From Marinobacter nitratireducens (GTDB lineage Bacteria; Pseudomonadota; Gammaproteobacteria; Pseudomonadales; Oleiphilaceae): a stretch of 64,000 nucleotides of DNA. Of the stretch, positions 52,387-61,784 are shown piece by piece. The position numbers and the translations under genes were made by a program. The notes under the pieces were generated by a model that was not told where the DNA came from, searched no databases, and saw nothing but the letters and a program-made list of their open reading frames with translations. The stretch spans positions 84,555-148,554 of the forward strand of contig NZ_ANIE01000008.1 in NCBI RefSeq assembly GCF_000708045.1. The letters run 5' to 3'. Numbering within the stretch: position 1 is the first letter of the stretch; the number at the start of each line of letters is the position of its first letter.

Positions 52387-53076
52387 ATGCTGAGCTTGAA
52401 ACATCATTCGGTGGCCTATGGCCAGAGCAGCATCATCCAGGACCTGAACCTGGAAGTGGGCAAGAACGAGATTGTGGCTGTGGTGGGCCGCAACGGTATG
52501 GGCAAAACCACACTGATGAAATCCCTGGTGGGAATGACACCCACCAAAGCAGGGCAAGTCACGCTCGACGGGACCGATCTCTCTAACCTGAAGAGTTTCC
52601 AGAGGGTGCGGGCCGGGATCGGTTTTGTGCCCCAGGGGCGCATGATCTTCCCGACCCTCACCGTGAAGGAAAACATCGAGACCGGCCTGGCGGCGGTGGG
52701 CGAGAAGAAGATTCCCGAAGACCTCTACGAACTCTTCCCGGTGCTGAAGGAAATGCAGAACCGGCGTGGTGGCAACCTCTCCGGTGGTCAGCAACAACAA
52801 CTGGCGATTGCCCGTGCGCTGGCGACCCGGCCGAAGGTGCTGCTGCTTGATGAACCGACTGAAGGCATCCAGCCCAACATCATCAAGGACATCGCCAAGA
52901 CGTTGCGTCGGATTCGTGATGAGCGTGGCCTGTCCATTGTGGTGTCGGAGCAGGTGCTGAGCTTTGTGATGGACGCGGCAGACCGGATCCTGGTGATCGA
53001 GAAAGGGAAGATTGTCCACGAGGAGAGTCGGGAAGAGGCGGATCAGGAGAAAATTGCCAGTTATCTGGCGGTATAA
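52387..53076 (+). CDS. urtE: Urea/amide ABC transporter ATPase UrtE
   Basis: A 229-residue LivF-type ATPase with Walker [10 protein letters not shown], signature [15 protein letters not shown] and Walker [13 protein letters not shown]. It completes the five-gene transporter; amiE follows 14 bases later on the same transcript. Confidence 0.95.
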   Translation: MLSLKHHSVAYGQSSIIQDLNLEVGKNEIVAVVGRNGMGKTTLMKSLVGMTPTKAGQVTLDGTDLSNLKSFQRVRAGIGFVPQGRMIFPTLTVKENIETGLAAVGEKKIPEDLYELFPVLKEMQNRRGGNLSGGQQQQLAIARALATRPKVLLLDEPTEGIQPNIIKDIAKTLRRIRDERGLSIVVSEQVLSFVMDAADRILVIEKGKIVHEESREEADQEKIASYLAV

Positions 53077-53090
53077 ACAGGAGACTAACC

Positions 53091-54137
53091 ATGAGACACG
53101 GTGATATTTCCAGCAGTAACGATACCGTCGGCGTGGCGGTGGTGAACTACAAAATGCCGAGGCTGCACAGCAAGGCCGAGGTGTTGGACAACGCCCGCAA
53201 GATTGCGGACATGATCAAGGGCATGAAGGTCGGCCTGCCGGGCATGGACCTGGTGGTGTTTCCGGAATACAGCACCATGGGGATCATGTACGACAACGAC
53301 GAAATGATGGAAACCGCCGCCACCGTTCCCGGTGACGAGACGGCCATCTTCTCGGCGGCCTGCCGCGAAGCCAACACCTGGGGCGTGTTTTCACTGACCG
53401 GCGAGCGTCACGAGGATCACCCTAACAAGGCGCCCTATAACACCCTGGTATTGATCAACAACGAAGGCGAGATTGTCCAGAAGTACCGCAAGTGCATCCC
53501 CTGGTGCCCGATAGAGGGCTGGTATCCCGGAGATACCACTTATGTGACCGAAGGCCCCAAGGGCATGAAGATCAGCCTGATCATCTGCGATGACGGCAAT
53601 TACCCGGAGATCTGGCGGGATTGCGCCATGAAGGGCGCTGAACTGATTGTCCGCTGCCAGGGCTATATGTACCCGGCCAAGGAACAACAGATCATGATGG
53701 CCAAGAGCATGGCCTGGGCCAACAACTGCTATGTGGCTGTCGCCAACGCCAGTGGCTTTGACGGCGTGTATTCCTACTTCGGCCATTCTGCCATCGTCGG
53801 CTTTGACGGTCGTACGCTTGGTGAGTGCGGAGAGGAAGATATGGGCGTTCAGTATGCCCAGCTTTCCGTGAGCCAGATCCGGGATGCCCGGGCCAATGAC
53901 CAGTCCCAGAACCACCTATTCAAACTGCTGCACCGGGGGTACACAGGGGTTCACAACTCCGGTGACGGCGACAAGGGTGTGGCGGACTGCCCGTTCGAGT
54001 TCTACCGCACCTGGGTGATGGACGCCCAGAAGGCGCAGGAGAATGTAGAAGCGATGACCCGCAAAACCGTGGGCACTGCGGAATGCCCTGTGGGAGAACT
54101 GCCTGTTGAGGGCAAGGAAAAAATCGCAGGCGCCTAA
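53091..54137 (+). CDS. amiE: Aliphatic amidase
   Basis: A 348-residue nitrilase-superfamily amidase almost identical in pattern to Pseudomonas AmiE, from [20 protein letters not shown] onward. The catalytic triad is Glu59, Lys134 and Cys166, all present. It hydrolyses short aliphatic amides such as acetamide and propionamide to the acid and ammonium. Lying directly behind the urtABCDE transporter it links import and hydrolysis. No amiS or amiR/amiC regulators of the Pseudomonas type are adjacent; control instead appears to be by the sensor-kinase pair. Confidence 0.97.
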   Translation: MRHGDISSSNDTVGVAVVNYKMPRLHSKAEVLDNARKIADMIKGMKVGLPGMDLVVFPEYSTMGIMYDNDEMMETAATVPGDETAIFSAACREANTWGVFSLTGERHEDHPNKAPYNTLVLINNEGEIVQKYRKCIPWCPIEGWYPGDTTYVTEGPKGMKISLIICDDGNYPEIWRDCAMKGAELIVRCQGYMYPAKEQQIMMAKSMAWANNCYVAVANASGFDGVYSYFGHSAIVGFDGRTLGECGEEDMGVQYAQLSVSQIRDARANDQSQNHLFKLLHRGYTGVHNSGDGDKGVADCPFEFYRTWVMDAQKAQENVEAMTRKTVGTAECPVGELPVEGKEKIAGA

Positions 54138-54152
54138 GCCCGGGAGGTTCGG

Positions 54153-54383
54153 ATGCCGTTTATCAATGAACGGCTCGAAGCCAATCGGGATGCCATTGCA
54201 AAGAACCGGGCCGATTCAGGCCCGGTTCGTGTTTCCCGGTTTCGCTTTGAGCCAGAGGCTGTGATGACCCGCCTTCGGGACACCGCCCTGCGCCGCCACT
54301 TTGACCCGGAATTCCTCAACCGGATTCAGCGCCGGGTTGAAAGGCAGCGATGTGGTCGTGAGCCAATACGTCGAATGACGTAG
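54153..54383 (+). CDS. Small hypothetical protein between amiE and fmdA
   Basis: A 76-residue, Arg-rich, basic ORF. Support: a strong GGGAGG ribosome site 5 bases before the ATG and a start only 15 bases after amiE. Against: no recognised family, a strong hairpin inside it, and its stop codon lies within the fmdA operator. It may be a small real gene or fortuitous. Confidence 0.4.
   Translation: MPFINERLEANRDAIAKNRADSGPVRVSRFRFEPEAVMTRLRDTALRRHFDPEFLNRIQRRVERQRCGREPIRRMT
54203..54228 (+). terminator. Hairpin inside the small ORF, possible operon terminator
   Basis: A 10-bp stem (GAACCGGGCC / GGCCCGGTTC) with a 6-base loop, followed by a poor T-run (CGTGTTTC). It could weakly end the urt-amiE transcript before the separate fmdA promoter. 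Confidence 0.4.
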
Positions 54384-54433
54384 GTGCCGGGGGCAATTCG
54401 CGAATACCGCCACCGGGCCGAATCTTCGATAGT
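54367..54433 (+). promoter_or_regulatory. Two-dyad operator and promoter of fmdA
   Basis: Dyad 1 is the perfect TACGTC-GAAT-GACGTA (54367-54382). Dyad 2 is the perfect palindrome ATTCGCGAAT (54396-54405). A -10-like GATAGT (54428-54433) follows after 22 bases. Spacings are the same as before urtA, so both promoters are probably activated by the same response regulator. Confidence 0.75.
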
Positions 54434-54513
54434 GAATAACGTCAGCGCAGGGACCCTCGTCACTGCGTACCCATGCTTTGAATGATCAAGCAGAGAACCC
54501 AGGAGAAACCGCA

Positions 54514-55746
54514 ATGGCTGAAACACTCATCAAGGTCGATTTGACGAAATCCGCATACGAGAACGAGAAGGTCCATAACCGCTGGCACCCCGACATTCCC
54601 ATGGCGGTGTCCGTCAAACCCGGCGATGACTTCATTCTGGAATGCCACGACTGGACCGGTGGCCAGATCAAGAACGACGACTGCGCGGACGACGTGCGCG
54701 ACGTGGACCTCACCCAGGTGCACTTCCTCTCCGGCCCGGTGGGCGTTGAAGGTGCCGAGCCCGGTGATTTGCTGGAAGTGGACATCCTCGACATCGGTGC
54801 CTTCAAGGACGAGCAGTGGGGCTTTAACGGTTTTTTCTCCAAGCAGAACGGCGGCGGCTTCCTGACCGAGCACTTCCCGGAGGCCCAGAAATCCATCTGG
54901 GACTTTAACGGCATGTTCACCAAATCCCGCCACATTCCCAACGTGGAATTTGCCGGCATGATCCACCCCGGCCTGATCGGCTGCCTGCCGTCCAAGGAAA
55001 TGCTGGACGAATGGAACAAGCGTGAGAAAGAACTCTACGACACAGAGCCGGACCGAGTGCCGGGCCTGGCCAACCTCCCGTACGCAGACACCGCCCACCT
55101 GGGTAAGCTGGCCGGTGATGCGGCCAAGAGCGCAGCAGCCGAGGCCGCCCGCACCGTGCCGCCCCGTGAGCACGGCGGTAACTGCGACATCAAGGACCTC
55201 TCCCGTGGCTCCAAGGTGTACTTCCCGGTGTATGTGAAGGGCGCGGGTCTGTCTGTGGGCGATCTGCACTTCAGCCAGGGCGACGGTGAAATCACCTTCT
55301 GTGGTGCCATCGAAATGGCGGGCTGGATCCACCTGCGGGTGAACCTGATCAAAGACGGCGTCGCCAAGTACGGCATCAAGAACCCGGTGTTCAAGCCCAG
55401 TACCATCAAACCGCGTTATGAAGACTACGTGATCTTCGAGGGGATCTCGGTGGACGAGGAAGGCCAGCAGCACTACCTCGACGTGCACGTGGCCTATCGC
55501 CAGGCCTGCCTGAATGCCATCGAGTACCTGGGCAAATTCGGCTACACCCCGGCCCAGAGTTACGCACTGCTTGGCTGTGCGCCGGTGGAAGGCCACATCA
55601 GCGGGGTGGTGGATGTGCCGAATGCCTGCGCGACGCTCTGGCTGCCCACCGAAATCTTCGACTTCGACATCAATCCGACGGCGGAAGGACCGACCAAGAA
55701 GGTTACGCCGGGCACCGACGTACCCCTGTCACCGGACAAGGAGTAA
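54514..55746 (+). CDS. fmdA: Formamidase (acetamidase/formamidase family)
   Basis: A 410-residue cytoplasmic enzyme that hydrolyses formamide to formate and ammonium. The frame is open from 54478, but the ATG at 54514 has a CAGGAGA site and starts the usual MAETLIKVDL. Typical blocks are NRWHPDIPMAVSVKPGD, the VPPREHGGNCDIKDLSRG region and FCGAIEMAGWI. It has its own operator upstream and is followed 3 bases later by fmdB, as in Methylophilus fmd clusters. The formate made could meet that from FrmA/FghA. Confidence 0.96.
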   Translation: MAETLIKVDLTKSAYENEKVHNRWHPDIPMAVSVKPGDDFILECHDWTGGQIKNDDCADDVRDVDLTQVHFLSGPVGVEGAEPGDLLEVDILDIGAFKDEQWGFNGFFSKQNGGGFLTEHFPEAQKSIWDFNGMFTKSRHIPNVEFAGMIHPGLIGCLPSKEMLDEWNKREKELYDTEPDRVPGLANLPYADTAHLGKLAGDAAKSAAAEAARTVPPREHGGNCDIKDLSRGSKVYFPVYVKGAGLSVGDLHFSQGDGEITFCGAIEMAGWIHLRVNLIKDGVAKYGIKNPVFKPSTIKPRYEDYVIFEGISVDEEGQQHYLDVHVAYRQACLNAIEYLGKFGYTPAQSYALLGCAPVEGHISGVVDVPNACATLWLPTEIFDFDINPTAEGPTKKVTPGTDVPLSPDKE

Positions 55747-55749
55747 GCC

Positions 55750-56103
55750 ATGCCACTGTATGACTACAAATGCCGCGAGCACGGCCTGTTCCAGGAACTG
55801 GGCACCATGGCTGAGGCGGGTAGCCCCGCCGAATGCCCAACCTGCAAAGCATTGTCGCCCCGGGTGATTGTGCTGCCACCGGAACTGGTGGGCATGGACC
55901 CGGCCCGGCGCAACGCCGAAGAGCGCAACGAGAAGGCGCGGCACGAGCCGATCATCTCCACCGCAGACCAGCGAGCCCGGGACGCCGAGCATCGCAAAAC
56001 CTGTGGCTGCAAGAAGAAATCCGACGGCAAGCACATGCTGTTCTACACCGCCGATGGGAAGAAAATGTTCCCCTCCATGCGGCCCTGGATGATCAGCCAC
56101 TGA
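55750..56103 (+). CDS. fmdB: FmdB family zinc-ribbon protein
   Basis: A 117-residue protein beginning MPLYDYKCREHG, the FmdB opening. The putative ribbon is Cys8 with a CxxH variant (CREH) and a second CPTC pair; another CGCKKK lies near residue 85. FmdB is thought to be a regulator or assembly factor for formamidase; its biochemical role is not settled. It is immediately downstream of fmdA. Confidence 0.9.
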   Translation: MPLYDYKCREHGLFQELGTMAEAGSPAECPTCKALSPRVIVLPPELVGMDPARRNAEERNEKARHEPIISTADQRARDAEHRKTCGCKKKSDGKHMLFYTADGKKMFPSMRPWMISH

Positions 56104-56131
56104 CTGAACGTTGTGAAACTGTCACGTGTTT

Positions 56132-56153
56132 GGCCCCCACGGGGGCCTTTTTT
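56132..56153 (+). terminator. Rho-independent terminator after fmdB
   Basis: A 7-bp all-GC stem (GGCCCCC / GGGGGCC) with loop AC, followed by six T residues, 28 bases after the fmdB stop. Confidence 0.92.
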
Positions 56154-56240
56154 ATTGCCCGCCTTGTTCTCCCTGAACTTGCCGTATATAGTGTTCTAAT
56201 CCTTGGTTCACTACCAGATATTGTGATCATTCTGTGATCA

Positions 56241-56416
56241 CTGCGGTAGTCGGGAATCCGGTGAGAATCCGGAACTGACGCGCAGCGGTATTGGGGAACA
56301 AGCGAGGCACCAAGACACTGGCAACCGCCGGGAAGTCGCCCCGCACGGCCGAATCTCACGATTCATGCCCCTGAGTCCGAAGACCTGCCAGGGAGACGGA
56401 GCACATCATTGCTCCG
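56241..56416 (+). promoter_or_regulatory. Cobalamin riboswitch upstream of nrdAB
   Basis: The region has the conserved elements of a cobalamin aptamer in order: GGGAATCCGGTGAGAATCCG (56252-56271), ACTGACGCGCAGCGGTA just after it, and the B12 box region GAGTCCGAAGACCTGCCAGG (from 56373). A perfect 7-bp hairpin follows (CGGAGCA 56397-56403 with TGCTCCG 56410-56416), probably the platform hairpin whose loop kisses the aptamer. Further on CTTCGCGA (56426-56433) can pair with TCGCGAAG (56494-56501). There is no U-run, so control of translation or Rho-dependent termination is likely. Confidence 0.88.
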
Positions 56417-56535
56417 TAACTGCACCTTCGCGACCCAGGGTGAGCAGACCGGTATTTCCCCGCCCGTATGACGGCTGTGGTGTGCCCCTGCGATCGCGAA
56501 GTTGAAAGGAACTAACGCGATTCAGGAGAGCCCAG

Positions 56536-59316
56536 ATGTCCGCCACAGCCCTGGCTGAAACCCAGCCGTCCACCGTTGCCGAAACCGAGACCCTGCAGGT
56601 CATCAAACGCAACGGCACCCTTGTCAGTTTTAATCCATCCAAGATCAGTGTTGCCGTTACCAAGGCCTTTCTGGCTGTGGAAGGCGACTCTGCCGCTGGT
56701 TCCGCCCGCGTGAACGACGCCGTTCACCGGGTTACCGAGCAGGTGATTCAGGCCATTGGCCGACGCCTCAAAGCGGGCGGCAAGGTGCACATCGAAGATA
56801 TTCAGGACCAGGTGGAACTGGCCCTGATGCGGGCGGAAGAGCAGAAAGTGGCTCGGGCGTACGTGCTCTACCGGGAAGAGCACGCCCGGCAGCGCGCCCA
56901 CGATGACCCCATGGAAGCCCACCCACACCTGACCGTGAAAAAGGCCAACGGCGAGATTGCCCCGCTGGACCTTGGGTTGATGAAACTGCAGGTGGAGCAG
57001 GCTGCCACCGGATTGGACGGGATTGATGGCGAATCCCTGGTGGACGATGCCCTGACCAACCTCTACGACGGCATTGCCGAAGAAGACGTGCTCTCCGCCC
57101 TGATCATGACCGCCCGCAGCCGCATCGAACGGGAGCCGGACTACAGCGCCGTCACTGCCCGCTTGCTGCTGGAGCAGTTACGTCTGGAAAACGCCATGGC
57201 ACTTGGGTTACCGATCAGCCTGCCGTTAGCGGAAATTTATCCACAGGCGCTGACCGCCTTCGTGGAGTCTGGCATCCGCTACGAACTGCTCGATGAGGCG
57301 CTGGCCGCCTACGACCTGGAACGCCTCGGCGCGGCCCTGAAACCGGAGCGGGATCTGCAGTTTGGCTTCCTCGGTTTGCAAACCCTCTACGACCGCTACT
57401 TCCTGCACTGGAACGACGCCCGCCTGGAGCTGCCGCAGGTGTTCTTCATGCGCGTGGCCATGGGCCTGGCCCTGCGGGAAGACGAGCCCAACGAGCGTGC
57501 CATCGAGTTCTACAACCTGCTTTCCAGCTTCGACTACATGGCCTCCACGCCGACCCTGTTCAACAGTGGCACCCGCCATTCCCAGCTCTCGTCCTGCTAC
57601 CTCACCACCGTGGGGGATGATCTGGAAGATATCTACGGCGCCATCCGCGACAACGCGCTGCTCTCGAAATGGGCCGGCGGCCTTGGCAATGACTGGACGC
57701 CGGTACGGGCGCTGGGCTCCCACATCAAAGGCACCAATGGCAAAAGCCAGGGCGTGGTACCCTTCCTGAAAGTGGTGAACGACACCGCCGTGGCGGTGAA
57801 TCAGGGCGGCAAGCGTAAAGGTGCCGTGTGCGCCTACCTGGAAAGCTGGCACCTGGACATCGAAGAGTTTCTGGAGCTGCGTAAGAACACCGGCGACGAA
57901 CGCCGCCGCACCCATGACATGAACACCGCCAACTGGGTGCCGGACCTGCTCATCGAACGCATGCGCGAAGACCGGGACTGGACTCTGTTCTCACCCAGCG
58001 ACGCGCCGGACCTGCACGATCTTTACGGCAACGAATTCCGCGAACGCTACGAACAATACGAAGCGCTGGCAGAGCAGGGCAAACTCGCCCTGTTCAAGAA
58101 AGTGCCTGCGAAACAGCTCTGGCGCAAAATGCTCACCGTGCTGTTTGAAACCGGCCACCCGTGGATCACCTTCAAAGACCCCTGCAACCTGCGTTCACCG
58201 CAGCAGCACCGGGGCGTGGTGCACAGCTCCAACCTGTGTACCGAAATCACCCTCAACACCAGCGCCAATGAAATTGCCGTGTGCAACCTGGGCTCCGTGA
58301 ACCTGGCCGCCCACATCCGCGACGGCGAACTGGATGTGCAGCGCCTGGAACAGACCGTATCCACCGCCGTACGCATGTTGGATAACGTCATCGACATCAA
58401 TTACTACGCCGTGCCCCAGGCCCGTAACTCCAACCTTCGCCATCGCCCGGTAGGCCTTGGCCTCATGGGCTTCCAGGATGCGCTCTACAAGCTTGGCCTG
58501 CCATATTCCAGCCCGGAGGCGGTGGAGTTTGCTGACGTGGCCATGGAACAACTGAGCTACTTCGCCATCCGTGCCTCCGCCACCCTCGCCGGTGAACGCG
58601 GCGCCTACGAGACCTATGAAGGTTCGCTGTGGGACCAGGGCATCCTGCCCATCGATTCCATCAGCCTGCTCAAGAGAGCGCGTAGGGAAGGGGACATCAG
58701 CCTCAACACCAACGCCCGCCTGGACTGGACCCCGGTGCGTGAACTGGTGGCCAAACACGGCATGCGCAACAGCAACGTGATGGCGATTGCTCCCACCGCG
58801 ACCATCTCCAACATTGTGGGGGTGTCCCAGTCCATCGAGCCGGCGTATCAGAACCTGTTCGTGAAATCGAACCTTTCCGGCGAATTCACCGTGGTGAACC
58901 CCTCACTGGTGCGTGATCTCAAGGCCGAAGGCCTGTGGGACAACGTGATGGTGAACGACCTCAAATACTTCGACGGCAGTGTTCAGCAGATTGACCGCAT
59001 CCCTCCCGAACTGAAAGCCCGCTACGCGACTGCATTTGAAATCGACGCCCGCTGGCTGGTGGAAGCCGCCGCCCGCCGCCAGAAATGGCTGGACCAGGCC
59101 CAGAGCCTCAACCTCTACATGGCCGAACCCAGCGGCAAAAAGCTGGATGCCCTGTACCAGCTGGCGTGGGAGCGTGGCCTGAAAACCACCTACTACCTGC
59201 GTTCCCTGGGTGCCACCGGTGCGGCCGAGAAAACCGCGCCCGTCGCAGCGCCTTCTGTCGCACCCGGGCCCCAGGTTTGCAGCATCGACAACCCGGACTG
59301 CGAAGCCTGTCAGTAA
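56536..59316 (+). CDS. nrdA: Ribonucleoside-diphosphate reductase class Ia, alpha subunit
   Basis: A 926-residue enzyme that makes dNDPs aerobically. Two successive ATP-cone domains are visible (about 15-115 and 130-230), as in Pseudomonas NrdA, explaining the length. Active-site residues are present: the Cys of SSCYLTTVGDD, N-x-Cys-x-Glu in SNLCTEITLN, and Cys of VCNLGSVNLA. The C-terminal redox pair is in NPDCEACQ. Start has an AGGAGA site 6 bases away. It sits behind a cobalamin riboswitch, suggesting repression when B12 allows a class II (NrdJ) enzyme to work. A DnaA box is at 57237. Confidence 0.97.
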   Translation: MSATALAETQPSTVAETETLQVIKRNGTLVSFNPSKISVAVTKAFLAVEGDSAAGSARVNDAVHRVTEQVIQAIGRRLKAGGKVHIEDIQDQVELALMRAEEQKVARAYVLYREEHARQRAHDDPMEAHPHLTVKKANGEIAPLDLGLMKLQVEQAATGLDGIDGESLVDDALTNLYDGIAEEDVLSALIMTARSRIEREPDYSAVTARLLLEQLRLENAMALGLPISLPLAEIYPQALTAFVESGIRYELLDEALAAYDLERLGAALKPERDLQFGFLGLQTLYDRYFLHWNDARLELPQVFFMRVAMGLALREDEPNERAIEFYNLLSSFDYMASTPTLFNSGTRHSQLSSCYLTTVGDDLEDIYGAIRDNALLSKWAGGLGNDWTPVRALGSHIKGTNGKSQGVVPFLKVVNDTAVAVNQGGKRKGAVCAYLESWHLDIEEFLELRKNTGDERRRTHDMNTANWVPDLLIERMREDRDWTLFSPSDAPDLHDLYGNEFRERYEQYEALAEQGKLALFKKVPAKQLWRKMLTVLFETGHPWITFKDPCNLRSPQQHRGVVHSSNLCTEITLNTSANEIAVCNLGSVNLAAHIRDGELDVQRLEQTVSTAVRMLDNVIDINYYAVPQARNSNLRHRPVGLGLMGFQDALYKLGLPYSSPEAVEFADVAMEQLSYFAIRASATLAGERGAYETYEGSLWDQGILPIDSISLLKRARREGDISLNTNARLDWTPVRELVAKHGMRNSNVMAIAPTATISNIVGVSQSIEPAYQNLFVKSNLSGEFTVVNPSLVRDLKAEGLWDNVMVNDLKYFDGSVQQIDRIPPELKARYATAFEIDARWLVEAAARRQKWLDQAQSLNLYMAEPSGKKLDALYQLAWERGLKTTYYLRSLGATGAAEKTAPVAAPSVAPGPQVCSIDNPDCEACQ

Positions 59317-59345
59317 CCACTCACTTTTAACAGGAGGCAACCATC

Positions 59346-60404
59346 ATGCTGGACTGGGACGACGAACCCAAAACCGAACACGCACCCGCCGCCACCGGCG
59401 GACCGGCCCCCGTGAACGTGGACGACAAGCGCGTGATCAACGGCGAAACAGACATTAACCAGCTTGCGCCGTTCAAGTACCCCTGGGCCTGGGAGTACTT
59501 CATGAATGCCAACAAAAACCACTGGACTCCCCTGGACATCAACATGGCCCAGGACGTCCACGACTACCACCACCGCCTGACCGCGCCGGAAAAGCACGTG
59601 TACGAAAACGTGCTGGCGTACCTCACCACCTCCGACATCCTCGCCATGCGCAACATCGGCCTGGCCGTGATGGAGAAAATGAGCGCCCCCGAACTGCAGA
59701 TCTACCAGGCCCGGCAAGTGTATGAGGAAGCCCTGCACACCTGGACCTACCAGCACTGCATTGAAACCCTCAACCTCGACCAGAGCGAGATCTACAACCG
59801 CTACCGCGTGGTGCCGGAGATTAACGGCAAAATCCAGCTCGCCAACCGCCGGCTGGATGCGGCCATGCGCTCCGACATGAACCTGCGCAACCGGGACGAC
59901 CTGGAAGAATTCATCATGTCGTACCTGTTCTTTGCGGCCGTGTTCGAAGGCTGCTGGTTCTACAACGGCTTCAGCCCCATCTTCGCCCTGCAGCGCCGCG
60001 GCCTGATGCGCGGCACCGGCGAGCAACTGCAATACATCCTGCGGGACGAAGCCATGCACTTCTCCTTCGGCCTGAAAGTGGTGAACCAGATCCTCGAAGA
60101 GGAAAACATCACCCTCGACCCGAAAGCCGTGCGCGAGATGTGGGACGAATCCGAAGCCGCCGAGAAGGCCTACGCCAACTACATCCTCCGGGACCCGATC
60201 CTCGGCTATTCAGCCGAATACCACAGCGAACAGTTCCGCTTTGTAGCCAACCGCCGTGCCCGCACCGTGGGCCTGGAAGAACCGTTCCCGGGTGCGAAAA
60301 ACGTCTCCCCCTGGCTGGATGAGCAGGCGACGATGCGGAAGGAGAAGAACTTTTTCGAAACGCGGGTGATTGAGTACCAGACCGGGGCGCAGTTGGAGTG
60401 GTGA
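59346..60404 (+). CDS. nrdB: Ribonucleoside-diphosphate reductase class Ia, beta subunit
   Basis: A 352-residue ferritin-fold subunit carrying the diiron-tyrosyl radical. The ligands and radical Tyr appear in EEALHTWTYQHC (Glu, His, then Tyr four residues after His as in E. coli R2), and EAMHFSFGLK supplies later ligands. Start has an AGGAGG-type site. It follows nrdA by 29 bases; class Ia partner of NrdA. Confidence 0.97.
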   Translation: MLDWDDEPKTEHAPAATGGPAPVNVDDKRVINGETDINQLAPFKYPWAWEYFMNANKNHWTPLDINMAQDVHDYHHRLTAPEKHVYENVLAYLTTSDILAMRNIGLAVMEKMSAPELQIYQARQVYEEALHTWTYQHCIETLNLDQSEIYNRYRVVPEINGKIQLANRRLDAAMRSDMNLRNRDDLEEFIMSYLFFAAVFEGCWFYNGFSPIFALQRRGLMRGTGEQLQYILRDEAMHFSFGLKVVNQILEEENITLDPKAVREMWDESEAAEKAYANYILRDPILGYSAEYHSEQFRFVANRRARTVGLEEPFPGAKNVSPWLDEQATMRKEKNFFETRVIEYQTGAQLEW

Positions 60405-60456
60405 CCTGCGGCCGACCGGGCGTCTCAGCCCACTCCACCGCCGCCAAGCCAGAAGC

Positions 60457-61440
60457 TCATGGATCCAGGGGGCTACTGATCCCACGCTGATGGCTGCCGA
60501 TCACGTGGGTGTAGATTTGGGTGGTAGAAATGTCATTGTGGCCCAGCAACTCCTGAATACTGCGGATGTCTGTGCCACTTTTGAGCAGATTGGTCGCAAA
60601 ACTGTGGCGAAAGGTGTGGCAACTCGCCTTCTTACGAATGCCGGCAGCGCGGATGGCGGCATTCACCGAACGACGAACCTGTTGCTCGCCAATATGATGG
60701 CGCCGGCGGACGCCAGAGCGAGGGTCCACTGACAAGCGATGTGCCGGGAACACGTACTGCCATGCCGGACTGCGGGCGGCATTGGGATACTTCTTCGACA
60801 AGGCATTCGGCAGATACACCTCCCCGAACCCATCGTCCAGATCCTGCCGATGCAACGCCAGCGCGAGTTCAACCTGATGCCGTAACCCCTCCGTTACCGA
60901 GGTTGGCAACAGGGACCGACGCCACTTATCGCCCTTGGTCTCCCGTACGAACAAACATTGCTCGGAAAAATCGACGTCCTGAACCCGCAACCGGGTGGCC
61001 TCCATTACCCTGAGCCCCGAACCATACATCAGGCTCGCCAACAGTTTATGGGTACCCTGCATGTTGGACAGCACCGCCATGGCTTCATCATGGCTGAACA
61101 CCGTGGGCAGCCGACGCGCCTGGGTGGTGTTGGTAAACTGCAGCTTACCAAGTTCACGGCCGAGAAACTGGTGATACATAAACACCACCGCGTTCAGGGC
61201 GGTTTTTTGCGTGTTCACCGACACGTTTCGATTGTTGGCAAGATGGCTGAGCCAGGCGTTCACTTCCTCTGCGCCCATGGTTTCCGGGTGGCGGGCACCG
61301 TGAAACCGAATGAAATCCCGAACCCAGAGGCAGTAGGTTTTTTCGGTGCGGTAAGCCAGCTGACGAGCGCGGATAAAGGCGCGAAACCGGTCCATAAACC
61401 GGATGGGAACCGCAGGTAGTGGGGTGGGGATGTCATCCAT
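60457..61440 (-). CDS. intI: Integron integrase IntI
   Basis: A 327-residue tyrosine recombinase. Core residues are seen: Arg in [24 protein letters not shown] (His-xx-Arg), [16 protein letters not shown] (His and nucleophile Tyr). The insertion characteristic of integron integrases, containing [20 protein letters not shown], separates IntI from other recombinases. It points away from the cassette array, the normal arrangement. It converges on nrdB. A LexA-like site lies 22 bases upstream of the start. It looks intact, so cassette movement may still occur. Confidence 0.95.
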   Translation of the reverse strand: MDDIPTPLPAVPIRFMDRFRAFIRARQLAYRTEKTYCLWVRDFIRFHGARHPETMGAEEVNAWLSHLANNRNVSVNTQKTALNAVVFMYHQFLGRELGKLQFTNTTQARRLPTVFSHDEAMAVLSNMQGTHKLLASLMYGSGLRVMEATRLRVQDVDFSEQCLFVRETKGDKWRRSLLPTSVTEGLRHQVELALALHRQDLDDGFGEVYLPNALSKKYPNAARSPAWQYVFPAHRLSVDPRSGVRRRHHIGEQQVRRSVNAAIRAAGIRKKASCHTFRHSFATNLLKSGTDIRSIQELLGHNDISTTQIYTHVIGSHQRGISSPLDP

Positions 61441-61461
61441 GACAGCGTTCGTTACTGATTA

Positions 61462-61477
61462 CTGTATGTACGCACAG
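61462..61477 (-). promoter_or_regulatory. LexA (SOS) box upstream of intI
   Basis: CTGTATGTACGCACAG has the CTG-N10-CAG frame of the gammaproteobacterial LexA operator and lies just upstream of the intI start on the minus strand. SOS control of intI is established for other integrons. Confidence 0.7.
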
Positions 61478-61764
61478 TCTAGTTGTGCCGGCGTGTTGCT
61501 GCAACGAGAAAGCGATCAAGATGATCGTGAACTGGGGGCGTTTTATTGAATTGGTTGAATTTTCAAAAAAAACAATTGGATAGAAACCAGTTATTGGGTG
61601 GGAGATAGTCGTCTTGATGAATATTTTTATTTTGGGATTCTGACCCCAAAAGTGAAGGAAGTGTTTGACGTTACGGGATTTTCTGCCTAGTTTTGGGAAG
61701 AATTAAAATTGAGATATGAGTCGTGGGGAAAGTGGTCGTTGGGGCTCATATACAAATGTTACTT
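61478..61764 (+). other. Presumed attI region with first recombination point
   Basis: About 290 bases between the LexA box and the first cassette hold no credible gene. The core site GTTACTT (61758-61764) is the first cassette junction, with exchange expected between G61758 and T61759. It is complementary to AAGTAAC at the first attC (62781-62787). A TTTTGGG / CCCAAAA hairpin is at 61630-61651. The cassette promoter was not identified. Confidence 0.65.
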
Positions 61765-61784
61765 TTCTTGAACAGGGAGTCGTT

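Noticed and set aside
54460..55596. A 378-codon minus-strand frame opposite fmdA
   Set aside because: fmdA has its ribosome site, family motifs and neighbour fmdB; the antisense product is Val/His-rich without family features.
60405..60456. Possible attC-like palindrome between nrdB and intI
   Set aside because: No paired core sites (GTTRRRY and complement) bracket it and it lies on the wrong side of intI.
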